From Salinilacihabitans rarus (GTDB lineage: Archaea; Halobacteriota; Halobacteria; Halobacteriales; Natrialbaceae): a stretch of DNA of 64,000 nucleotides. Of this stretch, positions 9,193 through 16,665 are shown one piece after another. The position numbers and the translations under genes are program-made. The stretch is from the NCBI RefSeq assembly GCF_024296665.1, contig NZ_CP100762.1, forward strand, positions 248,001 through 312,000. The letters run 5' to 3'. Below the pieces are notes generated by a model. It had not been told where the DNA came from and did not search any database. It was given only the letters and a program-made list of their open reading frames with translations. Numbering within the stretch: position 1 is the stretch's first letter; every line of letters starts with the position of its first letter.

Positions 9193-9333
9193 CTACAGCC
9201 CGAAGAGCCGAAGGAAGAGCCCGAGGACCACGAGACCGATCCCGACCGCCGTCCCGACCAGCGGCGGCAGGACCGGGATCGGGACGACGATCAACAGGGC
9301 TCCGAGGCCGACGAGGATCGTGGAGGCTCGCAT
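9193..9333 (-). CDS. Small hydrophobic membrane protein (46 aa)
   Basis: Reading the minus strand from the ATG at 9333 gives 46 residues, MRASTILVGLGALLIVVPIP followed by a short turn and a second hydrophobic segment ending GLFLRLFGL and a TAG at 9193-9195. It would form two short membrane spans (a hairpin) with Arg at both ends. It ends 31 bases from the convergent oxidoreductase gene and starts 55 bases before the end of the mptE gene, so it could be the last gene of that minus-strand run. Haloarchaeal genomes often carry such small transporter-like hydrophobic proteins of unknown function. No recognised family. Confidence 0.6.
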   Translation of the reverse strand: MRASTILVGLGALLIVVPIPVLPPLVGTAVGIGLVVLGLFLRLFGL

Positions 9334-9388
9334 ACGGGTTCCGATCGACGGCCGGGCGGAAAAGACGACGGGGGCGAGCGGCGGGCCG

Positions 9389-10081
9389 TCACGGCGGTTC
9401 GATCCCGTCGCGGCGGCCGTCGAGGACGGCGAACCGCTCGCCGCGGCGGCGTTCGAGCCAGTACAGCAGTCGCTCGGCCCACGCCAGTTTTCGCGCCTTC
9501 ACCGGGTCGACCGACGGGTCGTCGAGGTCCCAGCCGACGAAGACCAGTTCGGCGGCGCCGAGGTGGTCGGCCAGAAACGCCGCCCGGTCGCCGTCGGTGA
9601 ACCCGCCGAAGTTGCAGACCGGGCCGCGGGGGGCGGCCTGCGTCGTCGGCAGGAGAGACTGGAGGTCGCAGTCGGGGACGACCTCGCGGACCGCGGGGAC
9701 GTTGTCGCCGTGGGCGTGGACCGCGACGGGCGTGTTGCGGGCCGTGAACGCCCGGACCGTGTCGGGGTTCTTGTCGAGGTCGGTCACCATGCAGTCGACG
9801 CCGACGTCGCGGGCTTCGAGGACGTCGGCCGCCGTCGACGCCGCGAGGACGACGTCCGCCTCGCGGGCGCGAGCGAGCGCGTCCGCGGATTCGAGCGACG
9901 GTCCCGCGCCGGCGACCGCGACCGTCGCGTCGCGGACGCCGGCGAGGCGGTCGAGGTCGAACGGCTCCGCGAGGGCGGCGAGGACGTCCCGCGCGCGCTC
10001 GTCTGCCCGCCTGTCGAACCCGAAGTCGTCGAGGATGGCCTCGTAGACCGGCTCCCACTCGTCGAACTCCATCGTCGTCAC
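9389..10081 (-). CDS. mptE: 6-hydroxymethylpterin pyrophosphokinase, archaeal MptE (DUF115) type
   Basis: A 230-residue protein with the DUF115/MptE pattern: FDEWEPVYEAILDDFGFD at the N-terminus, the Rossmann-like AVAGAGPSLESA loop, a VDCMVTDLDKN motif and PVCNFGGFTDGDRAAFLA, VFVGWDLDDPS near the C-terminus. Archaeal MptE transfers pyrophosphate from ATP to 6-hydroxymethyl-7,8-dihydropterin for tetrahydromethanopterin or tetrahydrofolate synthesis and replaces bacterial FolK. The neighbouring gene 157 bases upstream on the same strand encodes a dihydropteroate synthase-like protein, which supports a pterin role. The intergenic stretch contains a candidate AT-rich promoter (CAATAATTCC at about 10098-10107). 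Confidence 0.88.
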   Translation of the reverse strand: MTTMEFDEWEPVYEAILDDFGFDRRADERARDVLAALAEPFDLDRLAGVRDATVAVAGAGPSLESADALARAREADVVLAASTAADVLEARDVGVDCMVTDLDKNPDTVRAFTARNTPVAVHAHGDNVPAVREVVPDCDLQSLLPTTQAAPRGPVCNFGGFTDGDRAAFLADHLGAAELVFVGWDLDDPSVDPVKARKLAWAERLLYWLERRRGERFAVLDGRRDGIEPP

Positions 10082-10238
10082 TACGGGACTGACGCCACAA
10101 TAATTCCGTGTTGTGGGCCGGGGGACGCCTCCGAAGTACCCCTACCCGGGAGGCCGCCCGGCTTCCACCCCCCTGTTTCGAACACTCCGGTATAAGCTTT
10201 CTCTTACTGTACAATCCGTTCCGACTGACCGTCGGTTA

Positions 10239-11426
10239 TTACGTAATACGCGCGATCTCGTCGCCGACGACGGCGAGATCGTCGGTCTCGCCCGCCAGTC
10301 GGTCGGCCAGTCGGGCGAGCGAGGCGGTCGACCCGATCAGCAGCGCCCGCCCGTCGTCGGCGACGACGGCCGCCCCGCGCTCGGGGGCCAGCCGCGAGAG
10401 TTCCGCCCGCGCGTCCGCGCTCAGGCCGTCGATTTCGAGGGCGTGGTGGACCCAGTCGGCCGCGAGGTCGGAGTCGACCCCGCGCTCGCGGAGGTGCGCG
10501 CGCAGTTCGCGGCTCGACCCGGCTTCGAGCCGCGAGACGGCGACCCCGTCGCGGCCCCCGGGAGCGCGCTCGGCGAAGGCGGCGCCGATCAGGGCGGCGT
10601 CGCGGGTCTCGGCGACGTCGTGGGTCCGGATCACGTGCGCGCCGCGCTCGACGGCCAGCGACGTCGCCGCGAGGCTCACGGGGAGGCGCTCGTCGGTCTC
10701 CCGGCCGGCGACCTCGCCGAGGAAGTTCTTCCGGTTGATCGAGACCAGCATCGGCCGGCCGAGCGCGCGGAACTCCCGCAGGCGGCGGAGCGTCTCGCGG
10801 TCGTGGTCGAGCGTCTTCGCCTCGCTCCAGCCGCCGAACGCGGGGTCGACGATCGTCTTCTCCGTGAGGCCGTTTTGCTTGAGCGCCTCGTAGACCATGT
10901 CGACGTAGTCGGCCCCGGAGGCCCAGTCGGGCGACTTCCGGGCGGCCCAGTCGGTCTCCTCGACGGCGCCCGGTCGCTGCAGGTCCGGCGGACTCGCCAT
11001 CTTGACGACCGCGGCGTCGTGGTCGGCACAGACGGTCGGCATCTTCGGGTCGGCGAAGCCACAGACGTCGTTGACGATGTCGAACCCCCGCGAGAGCGCC
11101 TCGTCGGCGACCGCCGCGTAGCGGGTCTCGATGGAGAAGACGGCGTCGCCGGAGACGCTCTCGATCGTCTCGACGGCGACGTCGAGGCGGTCGAGTTCCT
11201 CCTCGGCCGAGAGGACCTCGAAGCGCTTGTTCGCCGACTCGATGCCGACGTCGACGACGTCCGCGCCCTCGCCGATCAGTTCCTCGTCGACGTAGCGGGC
11301 CGCCTCGCCCGGGTCGTCGTAGACGCTCGGGTCGTAGGGGGACTCCTCGCTGACGTTCAACACGCCCATGATCCGGGGCGGGTACTCGTCACCGATGCCG
11401 AGTCCGGCCGCGTCGACGCTGTCCAT
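10239..11426 (-). CDS. Dihydropteroate synthase-like protein with C-terminal extension
   Basis: The start chosen is the ATG at 11426 (MDSVDAAGLGIG). A longer open frame upstream is an artefact over the opposite-strand gene. The 395-residue product has a dihydropteroate synthase TIM barrel in about residues 1-265: PPRIMGVLNVS, GADVVDVGIESANK, DIVNDVCGFADPK and GRPMLVSINRKNFLG. The usual second loop GGxSTRPG is replaced by GIESANK. About 125 further residues form an extra acidic domain ending ALLIGSTASLARLADRLAG. Next to mptE it is likely to work in pterin cofactor synthesis, either making dihydropteroate or a methanopterin-like variant. Haloarchaea also have larger FolC-FolP-type proteins, so this could be a paralogue with a different acceptor. 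Confidence 0.78.
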   Translation of the reverse strand: MDSVDAAGLGIGDEYPPRIMGVLNVSEESPYDPSVYDDPGEAARYVDEELIGEGADVVDVGIESANKRFEVLSAEEELDRLDVAVETIESVSGDAVFSIETRYAAVADEALSRGFDIVNDVCGFADPKMPTVCADHDAAVVKMASPPDLQRPGAVEETDWAARKSPDWASGADYVDMVYEALKQNGLTEKTIVDPAFGGWSEAKTLDHDRETLRRLREFRALGRPMLVSINRKNFLGEVAGRETDERLPVSLAATSLAVERGAHVIRTHDVAETRDAALIGAAFAERAPGGRDGVAVSRLEAGSSRELRAHLRERGVDSDLAADWVHHALEIDGLSADARAELSRLAPERGAAVVADDGRALLIGSTASLARLADRLAGETDDLAVVGDEIARIT

Positions 11427-11525
11427 ACCCCGAGTGGGCACGGGAGACAAAAAGGGGCCGCGGTTGCGGCGAACCGCGTCGGGCCGAGAGCGGGCCTTTT
11501 TGTCCGCCGGCGCGAACCCACGGAC

Positions 11526-12083
11526 ATGGGAAAGGTGAGCATCGGGATGCTCGGCTGGCGCTTCGACGAGGCGCACGTCCTCGACGAGGACGGCGAGTTC
11601 CGCCCGCTGGAGGAGATGCCCCCCGACGTCCGCGAACGGCTGATCCGGCTGGGGGTGCTCTACAACGCACCCTGTAACGCCTGCTGGCTGATCCACGGCG
11701 ACGCCGGCCTCGACGACTGCAACACCGCCCGGTACGTCTACGGCGAACCGCTCTCGGAGGTCGTCCTCTGTGAGGCCCACGAACCCGACTTCGTCTACTG
11801 GTTCCGCGAAGAAGGCGGCGAGGCCCACCGCGGCGACGACGCGTTCGAGGACGCCTTCTACGAGTGGTTCCTCGACGGGAACCGCGCGCCCGAGGGGTAC
11901 GAGGGCATGGAGTACGTGACGACCGACCCCGACGACCTCCCCGAACCGCCCGACCCCGACCCCGAGGCACACGCCGACCTGATGGGCGACGACGTCGCCG
12001 ACCGGGTCGGCCTGACCGACGAGGAGATCGCCGAGAGCGGCGTCGACTTCGGCTCCGAGTACCCCGGGTCGGAGGACCGATGA
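11526..12083 (+). CDS. Conserved haloarchaeal protein of unknown function
   Basis: The ATG at 11526 (MGKVSIGMLGWRFDE) gives a 185-residue, very acidic protein. The frame is open further upstream but that part is arginine-rich shadow sequence over the dihydropteroate synthase gene. It contains a Cys-rich patch YNAPCNACWLIHGDAGLDDCN and later VVLCEAHEPDF, which could bind a metal through three or four Cys/His ligands. The C-terminal third is rich in Asp, Glu and Pro. Its stop overlaps the start of the trmJ-like gene by ATGA, so translation is coupled to a tRNA-modifying enzyme. I do not recognise a named family. Confidence 0.75.
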   Translation: MGKVSIGMLGWRFDEAHVLDEDGEFRPLEEMPPDVRERLIRLGVLYNAPCNACWLIHGDAGLDDCNTARYVYGEPLSEVVLCEAHEPDFVYWFREEGGEAHRGDDAFEDAFYEWFLDGNRAPEGYEGMEYVTTDPDDLPEPPDPDPEAHADLMGDDVADRVGLTDEEIAESGVDFGSEYPGSEDR

Positions 12084-12832
12084 GCGAGGACGCGCCCTCC
12101 CGCCGGGCCCCGCCGGCGGTCGCCGTCGTCGACGCGAAGACGCCGGGCAACGTCGGGACCATCGCCCGCGCGATGAAGAACTTCGGCTTCGAGGACCTGC
12201 TGCTCGTCGACCCGCCGGAACTCGATCCCGACGGCGAGGCCTACGGCTTCGCCGGCCACGCCCGCGAGGACGTCCTCCCGAACGCGACCGAGGTGACGTT
12301 CGACCAGTTGGTCGAGAGCTACCACACGATCGGCTGTACGGCCGTCACGAACGAGGACGACCGCAACCACGTCCGCTTTCCCTACTCGACGCCGGCCGAC
12401 CTCGCCGAGCGCCTGCCGACCGTCGAGGCGCCCACCGCGCTCGTCTTCGGCCGCGAGCGCGTCGGCCTCACCAACGAGGAACTCGCCCGCATCGACGAGA
12501 TCTGCTCGATCCCCGCCAGCGCCGAGTACCCCGTGCTCAACCTCGGGCAGGCCGCGACCGTCACCCTCTACGAACTCCGGACGCTCACCCTCGACCCGGA
12601 CGAGACCCAGTTGCCCGACGTCGAGCGCGTCCGCGCGCCCGAACCGCTCGTCGACCGCCTGTACGAGGAGTGGGAGCGCCTCCTCGACGAACTGAACCAT
12701 CCCGAGGAGAAACGCGAGAAGACGATGCGGATGATCCGGCGGGTCTACGGCCGGGCGGACCCCACCGAGCGCGAGGTGAACACGTTCCTCGGACTGCTCC
12801 GGCGCGCGATCGAGCGACCGGACCGGAAGTGA
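12080..12832 (+). CDS. trmJ: tRNA 2'-O-methyltransferase, TrmJ-like SPOUT family
   Basis: A 250-residue SPOUT methyltransferase starting at the ATG at 12080. Motif 1 is seen in VDAKTPGNVGTIARAMKNFGF, motif 2 in LVFGRERVGLTNEEL and motif 3 in SIPASAEYPVLNLGQAATVTLYE, which forms the trefoil knot that binds S-adenosylmethionine. The C-terminal helical region (about 170-250) is the typical TrmJ dimerisation tail. Archaeal TrmJ methylates the ribose of nucleotide 32 of tRNAs. The gene overlaps the preceding hypothetical gene by four bases. Assignment to TrmJ rather than another TrmH/SpoU member rests on overall length and the C-terminal tail. Confidence 0.88.
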   Translation: MSEDAPSRRAPPAVAVVDAKTPGNVGTIARAMKNFGFEDLLLVDPPELDPDGEAYGFAGHAREDVLPNATEVTFDQLVESYHTIGCTAVTNEDDRNHVRFPYSTPADLAERLPTVEAPTALVFGRERVGLTNEELARIDEICSIPASAEYPVLNLGQAATVTLYELRTLTLDPDETQLPDVERVRAPEPLVDRLYEEWERLLDELNHPEEKREKTMRMIRRVYGRADPTEREVNTFLGLLRRAIERPDRK

Positions 12833-12887
12833 GTCCTGCGGTGGCGGTCCGGTATCGTAATGTGGGGTGAGTGTCTAGATTTACTGG

Positions 12888-13922
12888 ATGACCGAGATCC
12901 ATCGACGGGCGGCGCTGGGACTGGTCGGCGCCGGACTGGCGCTCGCCGCCGGCTGTTCGGATACCGTCGGCGACGACGGCAGCGACGGCGGATCGACGGC
13001 CGACGAGCCGGCGATCGAGACCGGCGACCTCCCACCGTACGCCGCCGTTCTCCCCGAGACGGACGCCGAGGAGTACGTCTTCGGCGCGATCGACGTGCAG
13101 ACGCTGACCGAACTGTTCTCCGACAGTCAGACCACGGAGGGTGCCGAACCGACCGACCCCCTCGTGGTGAACCCGGTCGCGACGGCCGCGATCGGCTACT
13201 TCGGACTGGTCGCCCTCGGCTTCTCGCCGTCGTTCGACGCCCACGAGGCGAACGACGAGACCGCCGACGGGGAGGGCACCCTGCTCTACGTCGACGGCAC
13301 GATCGGTCTCTACGGCGCGTACGACGTCGACGGCCTCGCCGCCGACCTCGAAGACGCCGGCTACGACGTCTCGACCGAGGGCGGGTACGTCCTCGCCGTC
13401 GACGACGCCTCGGGCGAGGCGGTCGGGGCGAGCGACGACCTCTTCGCGTTCGCGTCCCCGAACGAGGAGGACGACACGTTCGACCCGGCCGAGAGCGTCG
13501 AGCGGGTCGTCGCGACCGCGGCGGGCGAACGCGCGCCGAAACACGAGGGCGACGAGGCGTTCGAGTGGCTGCTCCGGGCGGGCGACGGCGACGGCATCGT
13601 GTTCTGTCTCCACGCGAGCGACGCGCTCGCGGCCGACGAACTCGAGGCGAAGACGTCGGGGAACGAGACGGACGGCGAGGAGACGACCGAGTACGCCCTC
13701 GCCGCGTTCGACGGCGCGCGCGGGGTCCACCAGCACCTCTCGGTCGAGGGCGACGAGGCGTTCGCGAGGGCCGTCGTCTCCTACCCCGACGCCGACGCCG
13801 TCGACGCCGACCGTCTGGAGGGAGCGCTCGGGACGGACGCCGACGCCGTCGACGTCGTCGAGGGCGAGACGGCCGTCCGGCTGGATGCGGAGTACGGATC
13901 GAACGTCGTCGAGGAGCAGTGA
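12888..13922 (+). CDS. Probable Tat lipoprotein of unknown function
   Basis: A 344-residue protein with a short exported-lipoprotein signal, MTEIHRRAALGLVGAGLALAAGCSD: twin Arg, hydrophobic stretch and a lipobox with Cys23. The mature part is highly acidic and starts with an Asp/Gly/Ser-rich linker. Two repeated-looking alpha/beta stretches follow (LLYVDGTIGLYGAYDVDGLAADLEDAGYDV and FDGARGVHQHLSVEGDEAFARAVVSYPDADAVDADRL, paraphrased by their ends), suggesting a tandem duplicate fold. No enzymatic motif was found. It would be tethered outside the membrane. A short AT-rich element TCTAGATTTACT precedes the ATG and may be the promoter. Confidence 0.75.
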   Translation: MTEIHRRAALGLVGAGLALAAGCSDTVGDDGSDGGSTADEPAIETGDLPPYAAVLPETDAEEYVFGAIDVQTLTELFSDSQTTEGAEPTDPLVVNPVATAAIGYFGLVALGFSPSFDAHEANDETADGEGTLLYVDGTIGLYGAYDVDGLAADLEDAGYDVSTEGGYVLAVDDASGEAVGASDDLFAFASPNEEDDTFDPAESVERVVATAAGERAPKHEGDEAFEWLLRAGDGDGIVFCLHASDALAADELEAKTSGNETDGEETTEYALAAFDGARGVHQHLSVEGDEAFARAVVSYPDADAVDADRLEGALGTDADAVDVVEGETAVRLDAEYGSNVVEEQ

Positions 13923-13969
13923 GCGACGCGACGGTGAGAGAGTGAGCGAACGGCCGGCGGGCCGCCGAC

Positions 13970-15838
13970 TCAGGCGCGCTTCTGGATCTCCTCGCGAAGC
14001 AACCGGCTCACGAGGTCGCCCTCCGCCTTCCCGCGGAGCGCGCCCATGCACTCGCCCATGAGCCCGGAGAACGCCTGCATCCCTTCGTCTTCGACCTGCG
14101 CCTCGTTGCGCTCGACGACCTCGACGACGGTCTCGCGGACCTCGTCCTCGGAGACGCCGCCGAGGTCCTCGCGTTCGACCGCCTCCGCGGGGGCGAGCGC
14201 TGGCTCCTCGGCCAGCGCCGAGAGCAGGTCGCCGACGGCCTCCTTCGGAACCTCGCCGTCGTCGACGAGGTGCAGGCTCGCCGCGAGGTGGTCGTCGGTG
14301 AGGTTCTCCACCGGGACGTCGTCGCGGCGCAGTTCCGTGAGCGTCGATTCGAGGGTCGTCGCCGCGAGCGTCGGGTCGATCCCGTCGGCGACGACGTCCT
14401 CGAAGACCGGCATGTATTCCCCGTAGGCGACCTGCTCGGCCAGCCCCTCGTCGAGGTCGTACTCGGCCGCGTAGCGGTCGACCTTCTCGGTCAGGAGTTC
14501 GGGTTCGGGGACGTCGCTCGGGTCGGGTTCGACCGGCGGGACGTCCGTCTCGGGGTACATCCGCGCGGCGCCCGGCAGCGGCCGCAGGTAGCGGGTCGTC
14601 CCGTCGTCGTTCGCGCCGCGGGTCTCCTCGGGGACGCCCTCGACGGCGACCGCGGCGCGCTCGGCGACGGCCTCGATAGCGCGTTCGGCGACCTCCGTCC
14701 CGGCGGCGACGATGGCGACGGCGTCCTCGGGGCCGGCGTCGACGGCCTCCCGGAGCGCCTCGACTTCCCCCGCGGTGACGCCGTAGGCCGGCAGTTCGTC
14801 GGTGTGGAAGATGCCGCCCGCTCCGTGGCGCTTGGCGTGGTCGGAGAGTTCGGTTCCGAGGCGGCGGTCGGGAGCGATCTCGCGGCCGACGAGGCCGTCG
14901 AAGCCGGAGAGGAGGACCGCGGTCACGGCCCCGCCCGAGTCCAGCGCGCCGCGGATGACGCCGCTGTCGGTGTCCGCGAAGACCTCGGTGACGTCCCGGG
15001 GTTCGCCGACCGACGCCTCGCGGTCGCGCAACTCGCCGGCGATATCGACGAGTTCGACCTGCCGGCCGACCTCGGTGCGGACGATGTCGTCGATGTCGTC
15101 GAGTGCCTGGACGCCCTTGATCTCGACGCGGGCGCCGTCGGCGATCGAGACGTTGACGTCCTGGCGGATCGTCCCGAGGCCGCGCCTGACCTTCCCCGTC
15201 GAGCGCAGCAGCATCCCGATCCGTTCGGCCGCCTCGCGGGCCTGTTCGGGCGAGCGGATGTCGGGACTGGTACCGATCTCGACCAGCGGGACGCCGAGTC
15301 GGTCCAGACCGTACCGCACCCCGTCGTCGGTCTCCTCGACGCGCTTTGCGCTTTCCTCTTCGAGCAGCAGGTCCTCGACGCCGACCTCGCCGTCGCTCGT
15401 CTCGATCGCGCCGTCGGTCGCGATCAGCGTCGACCGCTGGAACCCCGAGGTGTTCGAGCCGTCGACGACGATCTTGCGCATGACGTGGGCCTGATCGACG
15501 ACCGCCATGTCGAGCAACTGGGCGATCTCGAGGGTGGTTTCGATGGCCTCCTCGTCGAGTCGGTGGGGCGGTTCGTCGTCCGCCTCGACGAGACACGTCG
15601 TGTCGTACGCGAGGTACTCGAACTCGCGGTCGACCCGGCTCTCCTCCAGGGCGGCCTCGTCGATCTCGCCGAGTTCGCTGCGCGTCGGGTGGAGGTAACG
15701 GGTGAACCGACGCGACGCCGCCTCCGGTTCGCGCAACTCGGTCGGACAGCCACAGAACAGCTTCGTCGCCGTGTCGAGTTGCTGGTGGATCTCCAGCCCG
15801 GCGACGAGTCCGAGTTCGTCGTAGTCGTACCCGGTCAT
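13970..15838 (-). CDS. gatE: Glu-tRNA(Gln) amidotransferase subunit E
   Basis: The start is set at the ATG at 15838 (MTGYDYDELGLVAGLEIHQQLD), which matches the usual GatE/GatB N-terminus; an upstream in-frame ATG would add 30 atypical residues. The 622-residue protein has the GatB-like amidotransferase core (GLEIHQQLDT, LFCGCPTELRE, GSNTSGFQRSTLIA, VPLVEIGTSPDI, ARVEIKGVQALDDI), an inserted AspRS-like domain in the middle, and the C-terminal YqeY-like helical tail (GLMGECMGALRGKAEGDLVSRLL). GatE with GatD converts Glu-tRNA(Gln) to Gln-tRNA(Gln) in archaea. gatD is not in this window. The gene is monocistronic as far as can be seen. Confidence 0.95.
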   Translation of the reverse strand: MTGYDYDELGLVAGLEIHQQLDTATKLFCGCPTELREPEAASRRFTRYLHPTRSELGEIDEAALEESRVDREFEYLAYDTTCLVEADDEPPHRLDEEAIETTLEIAQLLDMAVVDQAHVMRKIVVDGSNTSGFQRSTLIATDGAIETSDGEVGVEDLLLEEESAKRVEETDDGVRYGLDRLGVPLVEIGTSPDIRSPEQAREAAERIGMLLRSTGKVRRGLGTIRQDVNVSIADGARVEIKGVQALDDIDDIVRTEVGRQVELVDIAGELRDREASVGEPRDVTEVFADTDSGVIRGALDSGGAVTAVLLSGFDGLVGREIAPDRRLGTELSDHAKRHGAGGIFHTDELPAYGVTAGEVEALREAVDAGPEDAVAIVAAGTEVAERAIEAVAERAAVAVEGVPEETRGANDDGTTRYLRPLPGAARMYPETDVPPVEPDPSDVPEPELLTEKVDRYAAEYDLDEGLAEQVAYGEYMPVFEDVVADGIDPTLAATTLESTLTELRRDDVPVENLTDDHLAASLHLVDDGEVPKEAVGDLLSALAEEPALAPAEAVEREDLGGVSEDEVRETVVEVVERNEAQVEDEGMQAFSGLMGECMGALRGKAEGDLVSRLLREEIQKRA

Positions 15839-15946
15839 TGCGGGCCACTCGGTCCCGAGGGGGTAAAAAACCGTCCAGTCCGCCTCGCCGGCCGAGCGGC
15901 GGTCGTTTCGGTCCGCCGCGGCGGTCACGGCGTCGCGGTCGGCCGC

Positions 15947-16486
15947 TCAGTAGTCGATGTCGCCGTCGTCTCCGTCACCACCGTCGCCGCCGTCGCCACC
16001 GTCGCCGCCGTCGCCGCCGTCGCCGCCGTCCCGCGAGAGATCGAAGCCGCCGTTCACCTCGACCTCGCCGCGCATCGACTCGGGGTGGAACCCACAGAAG
16101 TACTCGACCACGTCGTCCGGCACCTCGACGGTGGTCGACACCGCCTCGCCCGGCGTCTCCGACTCCTCGGTGATCGTGGTTTCCTCGCCGTCTTCGGTCT
16201 CGATTACCGCCACGTGCGGGAGTCCGTCGAGGTTGATCCAGACGACGTCGTACTCCTCGCCGGCTTCGAGTTCGAGCGTCGGGTTCTCCTCGCCCTCGAT
16301 CTCCTCGGGGGCGATGCCGAACCAGTACTCCCGCCTGCCCCCGAGTACGATGGGGAGGCGGTCGTCTTCGTCGTCCGCCTCGTCCTCGTCGTCCTGTGCC
16401 GTCGCGACGCCGGAGACGCCCGCGAGGGCGGCCCACGCGCCGAGGAATTCGAGCACGCGCCGCCGGGATCGATCGTCGGTGCGCAT
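15947..16486 (-). CDS. Halocyanin-like blue copper protein with Tat signal and Gly-Gly-Asp tail
   Basis: Starting at the ATG at 16486, the 179-residue product has a Tat signal (RSRRRVLEFLGAWAALAGVSG, ending near VATAQ) without a lipobox. A cupredoxin domain follows in about residues 45-150. Likely type 1 copper ligands are the His in LPHVAV and the Cys, His and Met in VEYFCGFHPESM. Such proteins shuttle electrons outside the membrane. The C-terminus is unusual: about seven Gly-Gly-Asp repeats followed by DDGDIDY. Other haloarchaeal cupredoxins carry acidic linkers near the N-terminus, so a repetitive C-terminal tail is notable. Confidence 0.85.
   Translation of the reverse strand: MRTDDRSRRRVLEFLGAWAALAGVSGVATAQDDEDEADDEDDRLPIVLGGRREYWFGIAPEEIEGEENPTLELEAGEEYDVVWINLDGLPHVAVIETEDGEETTITEESETPGEAVSTTVEVPDDVVEYFCGFHPESMRGEVEVNGGFDLSRDGGDGGDGGDGGDGGDGGDGDDGDIDY
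15976..16031. repeat. Nine-base tandem repeat encoding Gly-Gly-Asp
   Basis: On the plus strand the unit is close to CCGTCGCCG, repeated about six times with A/G variation at one position. It encodes the Gly-Gly-Asp tail of the cupredoxin on the minus strand. Such a repeat can change copy number by slippage. Confidence 0.7.
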
Positions 16487-16665
16487 GGGCCGAGGGCGGG
16501 TCGACAGCGACAAAAATCCGTTACCCCGTTTCCCGCCGCAGGGCGCCGTTGCGGGGGTGCCGGGCCGACCGTAGCGACCGATTGCGGACCCGGCGCGGAC
16601 GCGGATCGCTCCGATTCCGACGGTTCGACCCGCGTAATTACGTCTTGGGCGGCCGCGACGTCCGG

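Noticed and set aside
15976-16031. Short regular repeats as a CRISPR array.
   Set aside because: The units are 9 bases long, contiguous without spacers, and in frame with a Gly-Gly-Asp tail of a coding gene.
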